This document shows positions 1-7,887 of a DNA stretch of 42,437 nt, in pieces (the first letter of the stretch is position 1; each line of letters begins with the position of its first letter). The notes below the pieces were generated by a model. It saw only the letters and a list, made by a program, of their open reading frames with translations. It did not search any database and was not told the origin of the DNA. Source of the stretch: Mycobacterium sp. E1747 (GTDB lineage: Bacteria; Actinomycetota; Actinomycetes; Mycobacteriales; Mycobacteriaceae); assembly GCF_001667775.1 (NCBI RefSeq), contig NZ_LZJI01000222.1:1-42437 (forward strand). The letters are read 5' to 3'. Made by a program: the position numbers and the translations under genes.

Positions 1-655
1 CCTCATTGCCGGGAATCGGGTCGAACGCCGGGTTGTGCGGCATCAGCCACACCTGACCGCCTGCCCGCTTGAACGTCTTCACGGTGGCTTCCCCGTCGAG
101 CATGGCCGCGACGATGTCGCCGTTGTCCGCGACGTTCTGCTGACGCACCACCACCCAGTCGCCGTCGCAGATCGCCGCCTCGACCATGGAGTCGCCGACG
201 ACCCTCAGCAGGAACAGCGTGCCCTCACCGACCAGCTCGCGCGGCAGCGGGAAGACGTCCTCGACGGCTTCCTCGGCGAGGATCGGTCCACCGGCGGCGA
301 TGCGCCCGAGGACCGGCACGAACGTCGGCTCCGGCAGGGAGTCCGAGCCGGCGACGTCGGTGGCCGGCGCCGCCACCTCGTCGTCTGCGCCGCGCACGTC
401 GACCGCCCGGGGGCGGTTCGGGTCGCGACGCAGGTAGCCCTTGCGCTCCAGGGTGCGCAGCTGATGAGCCACCGACGACGTCGACGTCAGGCCTACGGCG
501 TCGCCGATCTCCCGGATGCTCGGGGGGTAACCGCGGCTGGTGACCGACGCGCGAATGACGTTCAAGATGGTGCGCTGACGTTCGGTCAGCGATGAATCCA
601 CGGCGTGCAACCGACCGTCCTTGCCGGCCGATGAGGTGTCGCTGCTGTCGCTCAT
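1..655 (-). CDS. lexA: LexA repressor, C-terminus cut by window edge
   Basis: SOS repressor that binds operator palindromes and cleaves itself when RecA filaments form on damaged DNA. Read from an ATG at 655; the frame stays open to base 2, giving about 218 codons, with roughly the last 10-20 residues missing at the edge. An N-terminal winged helix-turn-helix is followed by the cleavage region (VLGRIAAGG, containing the Ala-Gly scissile pair), the nucleophile serine in VVGDSMVEAAICDGD and the general-base lysine in EATVKTFK. The ATG is preferred because a -10 element TACATT (663-668) lies 7 nt upstream, fitting a leaderless transcript, and an operator sits just beyond. It is divergent from the LysM gene, as in other mycobacteria. 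Confidence 0.95.
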   Translation of the reverse strand, partial: MSDSSDTSSAGKDGRLHAVDSSLTERQRTILNVIRASVTSRGYPPSIREIGDAVGLTSTSSVAHQLRTLERKGYLRRDPNRPRAVDVRGADDEVAAPATDVAGSDSLPEPTFVPVLGRIAAGGPILAEEAVEDVFPLPRELVGEGTLFLLRVVGDSMVEAAICDGDWVVVRQQNVADNGDIVAAMLDGEATVKTFKRAGGQVWLMPHNPAFDPIPGNE

Positions 656-662
656 GGCACTG

Positions 663-703
663 AATGTAACCCCACCGGGCCCAAGAATCAAACATGTGTT
701 CGA
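663..703 (-). promoter_or_regulatory. lexA promoter with SOS box
   Basis: On the minus strand the -10 hexamer TACATT occupies 663-668. An SOS box lies at 688-703: TCAAACATGTGTTCGA on the plus strand, one mismatch from the mycobacterial LexA consensus TCGAAC-N4-GTTCGA. It overlaps the expected -35 region, so LexA binding would repress its own gene. Confidence 0.8.
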
Positions 704-822
704 CTCGCGTGTCGCGCGCCCCTAGCCCCGCGGAAAGCCGCGGCGAAGTCGTGAATCACAAAGGTGTAACTCTTCGATAGATCGGGTATTTCAGCCGCAT
801 GTCAGCTCTGGCGGCCACGAAC

Positions 823-845
823 TTGTCGGTGGCGTGGCCTAGCGT
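823..845 (+). promoter_or_regulatory. RecA-independent (PafBC-type) DNA-damage promoter
   Basis: TTGTCGGTG (823-831), an 8-nt spacer, then TAGCGT (840-845). This matches the published mycobacterial RecA-independent damage promoter tTGTCRgtg-N8-TAnnnT at every defined position. That promoter class is activated by PafBC. It points toward the LysM gene at 945 and would start transcription near 852. Confidence 0.75.
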
Positions 846-883
846 TCGACTCGTGCGACACGCTTCGCTCACATGTTCGGATT

Positions 884-920
884 TCGAACACACGAGCGAT
901 ACAGTCGAACAGCTGAGCGA
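884..920 (+). promoter_or_regulatory. Two tandem LexA-like half-matched operators
   Basis: TCGAACACACGAGCGA (884-899) and TCGAACAGCTGAGCGA (905-920) have identical half-sites and start exactly 21 bp apart, about two helical turns. Each has a perfect left SOS half-site (TCGAAC) and a weak right half (GAGCGA, 4/6 match to GTTCGA). They lie downstream of the PafBC-type promoter, in the likely 5' UTR of the LysM gene. Confidence 0.5.
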
Positions 921-944
921 ATCAAGTTGACCGGAGGAACGCAG

Positions 945-1439
945 ATGACAACCATCCACACGCTGGGGCCGCGGACCGCCAGCCCTCGGCGTCCGGTCAA
1001 CGGACCGGTCCAGGGGCTTCGTTACGGCCGCGACGGGCTGGCCCGGTCCCGCCGCCCCGGTCCCTCGAGACCGGCGGGCGCACCCACGCGCTACTACGGC
1101 ACCGGCGTCGCGGTGTCTGCGGCGCCCCACCGCAAGCGTCCCGTCACGCTGGCGACCACGATCTGGCTGGCGCTGGCTGCCGGCGCGATCACGCTGTGGC
1201 TGGGCCTGGTCGGGAACGTCGGTCAGGTGCTCAACGGCGACTCCGGCAGTTCGGCCGCGCACGTCCCGGACCGGCTGGCCGTGGTGCGCGTGGAGGCGGG
1301 GGAGTCGCTGCAAGACGTGGCGCACCGGGTGGCGCCCGACGCGCCCGCGCGCCAGGTCGCCGACCGCATCCGCGAACTCAACGACATGAACTCGCCGAAC
1401 CTGGTCGCGGGCCAGACCTTGATCGCCCCGGTCGGCTGA
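945..1439 (+). CDS. chiZ: LysM-domain membrane protein, DNA-damage-inducible cell-division regulator (ChiZ/Rv2719c type)
   Basis: 164-residue protein: a basic, proline- and arginine-rich cytoplasmic tail (1-65), one membrane helix (about 67-90), then an extracytoplasmic LysM peptidoglycan-binding domain (about 112-162, from VVRVEAGESLQDVAHRV). It corresponds to M. tuberculosis Rv2719c, reported as damage-inducible and linked to septum formation; its enzymatic role is debated. The start ATG at 945 has a good ribosome site (GGAGG at about 933) and comes after the operators; an in-frame start at 873 would run through them. Its position between lexA and nrdR fits a role in holding division during DNA damage. 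Confidence 0.85.
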   Translation: MTTIHTLGPRTASPRRPVNGPVQGLRYGRDGLARSRRPGPSRPAGAPTRYYGTGVAVSAAPHRKRPVTLATTIWLALAAGAITLWLGLVGNVGQVLNGDSGSSAAHVPDRLAVVRVEAGESLQDVAHRVAPDAPARQVADRIRELNDMNSPNLVAGQTLIAPVG

Positions 1440-1491
1440 CGACCGCCTCCGCTAACGGCCGACCGGCGAGCGCGAACCCCGCACTGAGCCA

Positions 1492-1519
1492 GTACCCGCG
1501 CAGGTGAGTGCGCGGGTAC
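1492..1519 (+). terminator. Perfect 11-bp hairpin between LysM gene and nrdR
   Basis: GTACCCGCGCA (1492-1502) pairs perfectly with TGCGCGGGTAC (1509-1519) around the loop GGTGAG. No T tract follows, as is common for mycobacterial terminators. It could end the LysM transcript or sit in the nrdR leader, 48 nt before that start. Confidence 0.55.
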
Positions 1520-1567
1520 GCTCGAAGTGCTGCGGTACCTGGTTGTCGGCACGGCGAAGGAGCGGTC

Positions 1568-2032
1568 ATGCATTGCCCGTTCTGCCGTCATCCCGATTCC
1601 CGGGTGATCGACTCGAGGGAAACTGATGAGGGGCAGGCGATCCGGCGCCGCCGATCGTGCCCCGAGTGCGGACGTCGTTTCACGACAGTGGAGACCGCGG
1701 TGCTGGCCGTGGTCAAGCGCAGCGGAGTCACCGAGCCCTTCAGCAGGGAGAAGGTCATCAGCGGTGTGCGCCGGGCCTGCCAGGGCCGCCAGGTGGACGA
1801 CGACGCGCTCAACCTGCTGGCCCAGCAGGTTGAGGACACTGTGCGGGCCGCGGGCTCGCCGGAGGTCGCCAGCCATGAGGTCGGCCTGGCGATTCTCGGG
1901 CCGCTGCGCGACCTCGACGAGGTCGCTTACCTGCGGTTCGCCTCGGTGTATCGGTCCTTCGAGTCCGCGGACGATTTCGAACGCGAGATCCAGGCGCTGC
2001 GCGAACACCGCCAGGTGACGACACCTAACTGA
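1568..2032 (+). CDS. nrdR: Transcriptional repressor NrdR
   Basis: 154-residue repressor of ribonucleotide reductase genes; it reads the ATP/dATP balance and binds paired NrdR boxes. The N-terminal zinc ribbon is clear: CPFC at residues 3-6 and CPEC about 25 residues later, then FTTVE. The ATP-cone domain follows (VVKRSGVTEPFSREKVISGV). ATG 1568 gives the usual family length; the longer frame from 1508 adds residues not expected in the family. Two CxxC pairs make the call secure. Placement beside lexA couples DNA damage and dNTP control, though no shared promoter is visible. Confidence 0.95.
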   Translation: MHCPFCRHPDSRVIDSRETDEGQAIRRRRSCPECGRRFTTVETAVLAVVKRSGVTEPFSREKVISGVRRACQGRQVDDDALNLLAQQVEDTVRAAGSPEVASHEVGLAILGPLRDLDEVAYLRFASVYRSFESADDFEREIQALREHRQVTTPN

Positions 2033-2051
2033 GGGGTCTTCTTCCCCGGGC

Positions 2052-2057
2052 TAGTCT
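2052..2057 (+). promoter_or_regulatory. -10 element of a leaderless transcript (nitrobindin gene)
   Basis: TAGTCT ends 7 nt before the ATG at 2065 and no ribosome site is visible, so transcription probably starts at or near the A of the start codon. Confidence 0.6.
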
Positions 2058-2064
2058 CGGTTTC

Positions 2065-2550
2065 ATGCCCCCCGACTTGCATCCCGATCTCGCGGCCCTC
2101 GCGCCGCTGCTGGGCACCTGGGCCGGCCAGGGTGCGGGCGAGTACCCGACCATCGAGCCGTTCGACTATCTCGAAGAAGTCGTGTTCTCCCACGTCGGCA
2201 AGCCGTTTCTGGCGTACGCGCAAAGGACCAAGGCGCCGGCCGACGGAAAGCCGTTGCACGCCGAGACCGGCTACCTGCGGGTGCCGCAACCCGGTCACGT
2301 CGAACTGGTGCTGGCCCATCCAAGCGGCATCACCGAGATCGAGGTGGGCACGTACGCGGTCACCGACGATGTGATCGACATCGAGCTGACCACCACGGAC
2401 GTCGGCCTGACCCCGACCGCCAAAGAGGTGACCGCCCTTGGCCGTTCCTTCCGCATCGACGGCGACGAACTGTCGTATTCGGTGCGGATGGGCGCGGTCG
2501 GGCAGCCCTTGCAGCACCACCTCGCCGCGGTGCTGCGTCGGCAGCGCTGA
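2065..2550 (+). CDS. Nitrobindin-like (THAP4/FABP-fold) haem-binding protein
   Basis: 161 residues, corresponding to M. tuberculosis Rv2717c. The DUF1794/nitrobindin barrel shows GTWAGQGAGEYPTIEPFDY near the N-terminus, the lipocalin-like GTW motif, and LQHHLAAVLRR at the C-terminus, which supplies the histidine that ligates haem in this family. Relatives bind ferric haem and handle nitric oxide or peroxynitrite. The gene starts with a bare ATG preceded by a -10 element, so it is probably leaderless. Its stop is 17 bp from the stop of the convergent PhzF gene. Family assignment is firm; the physiological ligand is not shown by the sequence. Confidence 0.85.
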   Translation: MPPDLHPDLAALAPLLGTWAGQGAGEYPTIEPFDYLEEVVFSHVGKPFLAYAQRTKAPADGKPLHAETGYLRVPQPGHVELVLAHPSGITEIEVGTYAVTDDVIDIELTTTDVGLTPTAKEVTALGRSFRIDGDELSYSVRMGAVGQPLQHHLAAVLRRQR

Positions 2551-2567
2551 GCGCGGCCCCGCGGCCG

Positions 2568-3254
2568 TCAGTCCAGATGCCGCACACCGTCGTTGACAAC
2601 CCGCCCGGCGACCCCCACCCAGCCCTCGGCGTTCCAGGTGGTTTCGATGATCGAGCCCCGGCCCTGGGTGATGCGCAGGTCGCGGCTTAGGTAGTCGGTG
2701 ATCCGCATCGCCGCCGAGCCGGTCGCCTCGTCTTCGAGCACACCGAGGTTCGGGAAAAACCCGCGCGAGCGTAGCGACCCGCCGGCCCGATCGGTCCACG
2801 CCCACAGGTAGTGCGCCGTGTCGTCGGAAAAATCACCCTGGTCTGCCGCGAGAAGCGCCTCGGCCGAATCGAATTCGTGCAGGGCCACCTCGGGCGCCCA
2901 GTCCGAGCGCGCGCTGATACGGGTGAGGTCGCCGGCATAGCTCACCTGCACAAGGCCGGCCGGCACCTGCAGGGTGTTGACCGGCGTACCGCTCTCGCGC
3001 AGCCACCACGACGCGCCGACCGTGGGGTGCCCGGCGAAAGCGATCTGGACCCGGGGGGTGTAGATGGTGGCGTGCGCGGTCGTCGACCCCGCAGCCGGAA
3101 GATCGATGAAAACGGTTTCGCTGTAACCCAATTCAGTAGCCAGCTGTTGCCGGTCGGCGGGCTCGACGTGGGTGGCGTTCACCACCCCGAGCGGATTGCC
3201 GAAATTGCCGTCCGCATCGGTGAACACCCGCAACACCGTGACGTCGATCCCCAT
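2568..3254 (-). CDS. PhzF-family isomerase/epimerase-like protein
   Basis: 228 residues starting MGIDVTVLRVFTDADGNFGNPLGV, the hallmark N-terminus of the PhzF fold, with the conserved FAGHPTVGA segment and a C-terminal DEATGSAAMRITDYL motif. The family has diaminopimelate-epimerase-like architecture and includes isomerases; most members lack a known substrate. The start at 3254 is chosen over an upstream in-frame start at 3287 because TACAGT (3261-3266, minus strand) lies 6 nt before this ATG and the extra 11 residues do not fit the family. It corresponds to Rv2716. A 46-bp gap separates it from the upstream hydrolase gene. Confidence 0.88.
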   Translation of the reverse strand: MGIDVTVLRVFTDADGNFGNPLGVVNATHVEPADRQQLATELGYSETVFIDLPAAGSTTAHATIYTPRVQIAFAGHPTVGASWWLRESGTPVNTLQVPAGLVQVSYAGDLTRISARSDWAPEVALHEFDSAEALLAADQGDFSDDTAHYLWAWTDRAGGSLRSRGFFPNLGVLEDEATGSAAMRITDYLSRDLRITQGRGSIIETTWNAEGWVGVAGRVVNDGVRHLD

Positions 3255-3260
3255 GGACCG

Positions 3261-3266
3261 ACTGTA
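3261..3266 (-). promoter_or_regulatory. -10 element of a leaderless transcript (PhzF gene)
   Basis: TACAGT on the minus strand, 6 nt before the ATG at 3254; no ribosome site in between. Confidence 0.55.
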
Positions 3267-3300
3267 CGACCCCTGGGGCGGCCGCACAGATCAAGGTGGT

Positions 3301-4332
3301 TCAGGTGGCGCTGCGTTCGTCGGAGCCCATCGCGTTCAGCACGGCGACGCGGGTCGGGGCTGGACCGCTGACGGCCTTCGCGCCGCCGCCGCTGCGCAGC
3401 AGACCGCGCAGGGCGGCCTGATCGTATTCGGCGGGAGCGGTGGAATCGATGAAGCGCTCGACAACGTCGATGAATCGGGCCGGGTCGTCATGGAACGGGA
3501 AGTGACCGGAGCCTTCGAAGATTTCGAGGCGGGAACCCGGCATCGCGGCGTGCGCCATCCACGCATGCCGGACGGGGACCACCACATCCTTGGTGCCCCA
3601 GACGATCTGTACCGGGATGGCCTCCGTCAGATAGCAACGATCGAGCATCGTGACGATCTGCCCGCGCCAGTCCACCACCGCGCGCAGCGTGCGGCTGAAG
3701 GCCGCCGAGGCCGTGGGCTCCGGCAGGTCGTCAAGGATCCGCAGGACGTTGGGAAGGTCGCGGCCCAGGCCGGTCGATCCGATCGCCAGGCCCGCTATTC
3801 GCCCTGCCAGCTGCATGGCCGGCAGGACGAGGGGGAGCCGCAGCAGGGCCAGGGCCTCGCTTCCCATCGGCAGCGAAGCGAGCCGGAGCGCGATGTTGAC
3901 GTCCTTGGTGACACCACCCGCGGCGACCAGAATGAGCCGGTCGACCAAATGCGGGAACTGGTAGGCGAATTGCATGGCCACGCCGCCGCCCATTGAATGA
4001 CCGACGACCGTCACCCGCTCGATGTCGAGGACGCTGAGCAGGTCACGCATCCCGTTCGCGTAGGCGGCGACGGAGTAGTCGGCGCGCGGCTTGTCGGATC
4101 GCCCGTGACCGAGCAGGTCCGGAGCGATGACCGTGAACCGCTGAGCGAGCTTGGCCTGCACGGTGTTCCAGGTGGTGGAGTTGTCCCCGATGCCGTGCAC
4201 CAGCAGGATCGCCGGCCCGTCGCCGGCGATCCGGTAGGCCCGCTTGTAGCCGTGGATGGTGCGGAACTCCAGCCGGGGTGCGGTGACCTCACGCACCGGG
4301 CGGAGAGTGCTCTTGCGCTTCCGCTCGGTCAT
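3301..4332 (-). CDS. Alpha/beta hydrolase (Rv2715 type)
   Basis: 343 residues. The fold is complete: HGIGDNSTTWN oxyanion region, nucleophile elbow GHSMGGG (serine), catalytic aspartate in VWGTKDVVVP and histidine in GSGHFPFHDD. The pattern resembles C-C-bond hydrolases and epoxide-hydrolase-like esterases, but the substrate cannot be read from sequence. ATG at 4332 gives MTERKRKS, the expected family N-terminus. A GTG at 4377 is in frame and overlaps the TGA of the upstream PAC2 gene as GTGA, so a 15-residue longer, translationally coupled form is possible. It is likely co-transcribed with the PAC2 gene. Confidence 0.88.
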   Translation of the reverse strand: MTERKRKSTLRPVREVTAPRLEFRTIHGYKRAYRIAGDGPAILLVHGIGDNSTTWNTVQAKLAQRFTVIAPDLLGHGRSDKPRADYSVAAYANGMRDLLSVLDIERVTVVGHSMGGGVAMQFAYQFPHLVDRLILVAAGGVTKDVNIALRLASLPMGSEALALLRLPLVLPAMQLAGRIAGLAIGSTGLGRDLPNVLRILDDLPEPTASAAFSRTLRAVVDWRGQIVTMLDRCYLTEAIPVQIVWGTKDVVVPVRHAWMAHAAMPGSRLEIFEGSGHFPFHDDPARFIDVVERFIDSTAPAEYDQAALRGLLRSGGGAKAVSGPAPTRVAVLNAMGSDERSAT

Positions 4333-4373
4333 CTCGCCAACCTTCGGGTCGGGCCTAGGGCCGTGTGGAAAGG

Positions 4374-5336
4374 TCACGCCTGGTCGTCGTCGCCGCGCTT
4401 CTTCTCGGCCTCCTGGGCGAGGAATCGCTCGAACTCTGCACCAAGCTCGTCGCCGCTAGGCAGGTCCTCGTCGCGAGTTAGTAACGACCTGTTCTCCTGA
4501 GCGTCGATGAAGGCATCGTACTGTCGCTCGAGCGCGGTCACCACTTGAGCAACCTCCGCGCTCGCCTCGACCTGCTCGTCGATCTTGGTCCGGATCACCT
4601 CAGCCGCTTCGGTCAACGCGGTCAGCGGCAACTCGAGCGACGCGATCTTGGCCACCTGCTCGAGCAACGCCTCGGCGGCGGCCGGGTAGTCGGTCTGCGT
4701 CAGGTAGTGCGGGACGTGCACGGTATAGCCGACGACCTCGTGGCCGTGCTGGGCCATCCGGTATTCCAGCAGGTTGGACGCGCTGCCCGGGACCTGAATC
4801 TCGGAGATCCACGGGGTGAATTCGGCGATCAACTCGGGGTTGTTCGAGTGGGCGGTCATCGTGATCGGCCGCGTGTGGGGAACCGCCATCGGGACGGTGC
4901 CCAGGCCGATGGTCTGGCGCACGTTCAGGCGCTCGGCGAGCAGGCGCACCGCGGTGATGAAGCGCTCCCATTTCAGATCCGGCTCCATCCCGGCGAGCAG
5001 CAGAAACGGGGTGCCGATGGTGTCACGCAACGCGTACAGGCTCAGTTCCGGTTCGTCATAGTTCGTGAAGTGATCGGTCTTGAACGTCATTAGCGGCCGC
5101 CGCGACCGGTAATCCAGCAAGTCGTCGATGGCGAACGACGCGACCAGCTCGGTGTCCAGCGCCGCCTTCAGATGCGAGGAGGCCAGCCGGATCGCATGAC
5201 CGGCGTCGGAGAAACCCTCCAATGCGTGCACCAGCACCGGGCCGCGGCCATCCGAGGTCGACAACTGCGGCGCCGGCAGCTCGAGCTCGTACATGCCGGC
5301 CTGTCCCGGCTGGTAGTGCGGGTCCTGACTGGCCAT
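4374..5336 (-). CDS. PAC2-family protein (proteasome-assembly-chaperone fold, Rv2714 type)
   Basis: 320 residues of the PAC2/DUF75 family, common in actinobacteria. The core begins VLVHALEGFSDAGHAIRLA, and a C-terminal helical, charged stretch (EVAQVVTALERQYDAFID) follows. Archaeal and eukaryotic relatives help proteasome assembly; in mycobacteria the function is not settled. ATG 5336 is chosen because AGGAGG lies 8 nt upstream on the minus strand; in-frame starts further up (5363, 5414) lack this. It shares a four-base junction with the optional GTG start of the hydrolase downstream. Confidence 0.87.
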   Translation of the reverse strand: MASQDPHYQPGQAGMYELELPAPQLSTSDGRGPVLVHALEGFSDAGHAIRLASSHLKAALDTELVASFAIDDLLDYRSRRPLMTFKTDHFTNYDEPELSLYALRDTIGTPFLLLAGMEPDLKWERFITAVRLLAERLNVRQTIGLGTVPMAVPHTRPITMTAHSNNPELIAEFTPWISEIQVPGSASNLLEYRMAQHGHEVVGYTVHVPHYLTQTDYPAAAEALLEQVAKIASLELPLTALTEAAEVIRTKIDEQVEASAEVAQVVTALERQYDAFIDAQENRSLLTRDEDLPSGDELGAEFERFLAQEAEKKRGDDDQA

Positions 5337-5525
5337 CGGGATCGCCTCCTCTCGAGGGTCCATCCTGGGTGCTGCCCTACCAGTGTCCCCCGAATCGGTG
5401 GACACCAAAATCAAACAGCGGTGTGAAGTTCGCGGTTAATCCGCAAGCGAACACGCCGGTGGGCCGTGTTCGCCAGTGGTTGCGCGGCGACGCGTCGGAA
5501 TCTGCTCGCCGCGCAGGTGTCAGGC

Positions 5526-6365
5526 ATGATGAAACCGATGCGCGTTCCGACCCTGTTTCTGTGCCTGGTGGTCGCCGTGGCGACGTCGGTGACGTCGTGC
5601 AAGCGGCCGCCGAACGATCGTGCGTCGGCCCCGCCGGCGCCCGTCGTGCACAGCAGCGCGCCTGCGCAGCGGCTGGCCCAGCCCCAGCAAAAGGCGGTGG
5701 CGGGGCCGGTGGACCCGGACAAGCGCGTCGGCGCCATCTTCATCGACGGTGGGCCGCTGCACGTGTGCACGGGCTCGGTGGTGCATTCGGCGGGCGGCAA
5801 CCTGATGATGACCGCGGCGCACTGCCTGGCGGGGGCATCCAAGATCACCTTCGTGCCGGGCTTCGCCGGCGACGCGCCGCCCGCCCCAGCCGACATCTGG
5901 AAGGCCGACGCCGTCTACCTCGACCACCGCTGGAGCGCGAGCAAGGATCCGAACGCGGACTACGCGATCGCGCGGCTGAGCAACGACGCCGGGGGTACGG
6001 TGGAGGCCCGCGTCGGCCTGGCACTGACTCTGGGCACGACGCCGCCGCCCGGCAGCCACGTCACCGTCATGGGCTACCCGGCCGGCGTGGGCGGCGCGCC
6101 CATCGGCTGTCAGGCCAGCACCTCGGTGACCGAGGGCGGTTTCCCCTCGTTCCCGTGCGAAGGCCTGGTGGACGGCACCAGCGGCGCGCCGTGGGTCAGC
6201 GGCACCATCCTCACCGGGGTGATCGGTGGGTTCGAGCGCGGCGGCTGCGCCGCGAACGTCTCGTATTCGGCGCCGTTCGACGCCCAGACCGCGCAGTTGT
6301 TGGCCCGCGCCGATGCCGGCGGCCCCGGCGACCCTATTCCTGGAGAACTCGACGACAGCTGTTAG
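5526..6365 (+). CDS. Predicted secreted lipoprotein serine protease, trypsin-like
   Basis: 279 residues. A signal peptide (MRVPTLFLCLVVAVATS) ends in a lipobox-like VTSC, so a membrane-anchored lipoprotein is likely. The mature part has a chymotrypsin-fold triad: histidine in MTAAHCLAG, aspartate in ADYAIARL and serine in GTSGAPWVSG. Two ATGs (5526, 5529) and a third at 5538 are possible starts, differing only before the signal helix. I recall no counterpart between Rv2714 and Rv2713 in M. tuberculosis, so this looks like a lineage-specific gene. Its TAG stop interlocks with the TAA of sthA. Substrate unknown. Confidence 0.82.
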   Translation: MMKPMRVPTLFLCLVVAVATSVTSCKRPPNDRASAPPAPVVHSSAPAQRLAQPQQKAVAGPVDPDKRVGAIFIDGGPLHVCTGSVVHSAGGNLMMTAAHCLAGASKITFVPGFAGDAPPAPADIWKADAVYLDHRWSASKDPNADYAIARLSNDAGGTVEARVGLALTLGTTPPPGSHVTVMGYPAGVGGAPIGCQASTSVTEGGFPSFPCEGLVDGTSGAPWVSGTILTGVIGGFERGGCAANVSYSAPFDAQTAQLLARADAGGPGDPIPGELDDSC

Positions 6366-7777
6366 TGGCGAAACTGGTTGAGCGCCCGCACTTTGTTCAT
6401 CACGTCGAGCGCGGCCACCTTGTAGGCCTCGGAAAAAGTGGGGTAGTTGAACACGGCGTCCACCAGGTATTCGACGGTCCCGCCGCAGCCCATCACGGCC
6501 TGCCCGATGTGCACCATCTCGGTGGCGCTGGTGCCGAAGATGTGCACACCCAGCAGCTTGAGATCATCGGTGGAGACCAGCAGCTTGAGCATCCCGTACG
6601 AGTCGCCGGCGATCTGGCCGCGGGCCAGTTCCCGGTACCGGGCCACCCCCACCTCGTAGGGGATCGCGTTCTTGGTCAGTTCGACCTCGGTGGCCCCCAC
6701 GTAGGACACCTCGGGAATGGAGTAGATGCCGATCGGCTGCAGTTCGGTGATGCCGTCGGTCGGCTCCCCGAAAGCGTGGTAGGCGGCCAGCCGGCCCTGC
6801 TCCATGGAGGTCGCGGCCAGCGCGGGGAAGCCGATCACGTCGCCGACGGCGTAGATGTGCGGCACCTTGGTCTGGAAAAAGTCGTCGACGAAGATCCGGC
6901 CGCGGTTGTCGGCCTCCAGCTCGGCGTTGTGCAGGTCGAGGTGGTCGGTCTGGCCTTGCCGCCCAGCGGAATACATGACCGTCTCGGCGGGGATCTGCTT
7001 GCCGCTGGCCAGCGTGGTGACGGTGCCCGCCGAGCCCACGTCGACCGCGGTCACCTCCTCGCCGAACCGGAAGGTCACCGCCAGGTCGCGCAGGTGGAAT
7101 TTCAGGGCCTCCACCACCTCGGGGTCGCAGAAGTCCAGCATGTCGCTGCGCTTCTCCACGACGGTGACCTTGGTGCCCAGCGCGGCGAACATCGAGGCGT
7201 ATTCGATGCCGATCACACCGGCGCCGACCACCACCATCGAGGTGGGCAGCGACTTGAGGTCGAGGATGCCGTCGGAGTCGAGGACCCGATCCTCGTCGAA
7301 CTCCACGCCGGACGGGCGCGCGGGCCGGGTGCCGGTGGCGATCACGATGTGTTTGCCGCTGACGGTTAGTTTTTCGCGACGCGAGGGGTCTTCGACCTCG
7401 ATGGTGTGCGGGTCGACGAACCGACCGTGGCCCAGCAACAAGTCGATGCGGTTGCGCATCAGCTGGTTGCGCACCACGTCGACCTCCTTGCCGATCACGT
7501 GCTGGGTGCGGGCCAGCAGGTCGGCCGGGGTGATCTTCTCCTTGACGCGGTAGCTGGCGCCGTACAGTTCGCGCTGGCTCATCCCGGTGAGGTAAAGCAC
7601 GGCCTCGCGCAACGTCTTTGAGGGGATGGTGCCGGTCTGGACGCACACGCCGCCGAGCATCTGGCCACGTTCGACGACCGCGACCGACTTGCCGAGCTTG
7701 GCCGACGCGATGGCGGCCTTCTGGCCGCCGGGACCCGAACCGATGACCACCATGTCGTACTCTTGAGCCGAACTCAT
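6362..7777 (-). CDS. sthA: Soluble pyridine nucleotide transhydrogenase
   Basis: 471-residue flavoprotein that moves reducing equivalents between NADPH and NAD+. FAD-binding VVIGSGPGG near the N-terminus, the region GGVCVQTGTIPSKTL where true disulfide reductases carry CxxxxC but SthA has only one cysteine, a second dinucleotide fold VVVGAGVIGIEYAS, and the FAD motif IYAVGDVIGFP are all visible. The ATG at 7777 is chosen over 7801 because TACTGT (7784-7789, minus strand) lies 6 nt before it. It is convergent with the protease gene. Confidence 0.94.
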   Translation of the reverse strand: MSSAQEYDMVVIGSGPGGQKAAIASAKLGKSVAVVERGQMLGGVCVQTGTIPSKTLREAVLYLTGMSQRELYGASYRVKEKITPADLLARTQHVIGKEVDVVRNQLMRNRIDLLLGHGRFVDPHTIEVEDPSRREKLTVSGKHIVIATGTRPARPSGVEFDEDRVLDSDGILDLKSLPTSMVVVGAGVIGIEYASMFAALGTKVTVVEKRSDMLDFCDPEVVEALKFHLRDLAVTFRFGEEVTAVDVGSAGTVTTLASGKQIPAETVMYSAGRQGQTDHLDLHNAELEADNRGRIFVDDFFQTKVPHIYAVGDVIGFPALAATSMEQGRLAAYHAFGEPTDGITELQPIGIYSIPEVSYVGATEVELTKNAIPYEVGVARYRELARGQIAGDSYGMLKLLVSTDDLKLLGVHIFGTSATEMVHIGQAVMGCGGTVEYLVDAVFNYPTFSEAYKVAALDVMNKVRALNQFRH

Positions 7778-7783
7778 GGGGTA

Positions 7784-7789
7784 ACAGTA
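7784..7789 (-). promoter_or_regulatory. -10 element of a leaderless transcript (sthA)
   Basis: TACTGT on the minus strand, 6 nt before the sthA ATG at 7777. Confidence 0.55.
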
Positions 7790-7887
7790 GATCAGCAGCA
7801 CTCACAGTGCTGGGTTCATCCACAGGCGCGGGATTCCGCCTGTTCCCGCGAGCCCGGTTGACGGCGGTGGCCGCCAGCGTGGTGCCC

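Noticed and set aside
225..695. A 156-codon minus-strand frame over lexA
   Set aside because: It lies in another frame of lexA; the true LexA frame (ATG 655) is open to the window edge and has the Ser-Lys dyad.
5222..7369. A 715-codon plus-strand open frame across PAC2, protease and sthA genes
   Set aside because: It runs antisense to sthA and out of frame with the protease, has a low-complexity arginine/histidine-rich translation and no domain; it reflects third-position GC bias.
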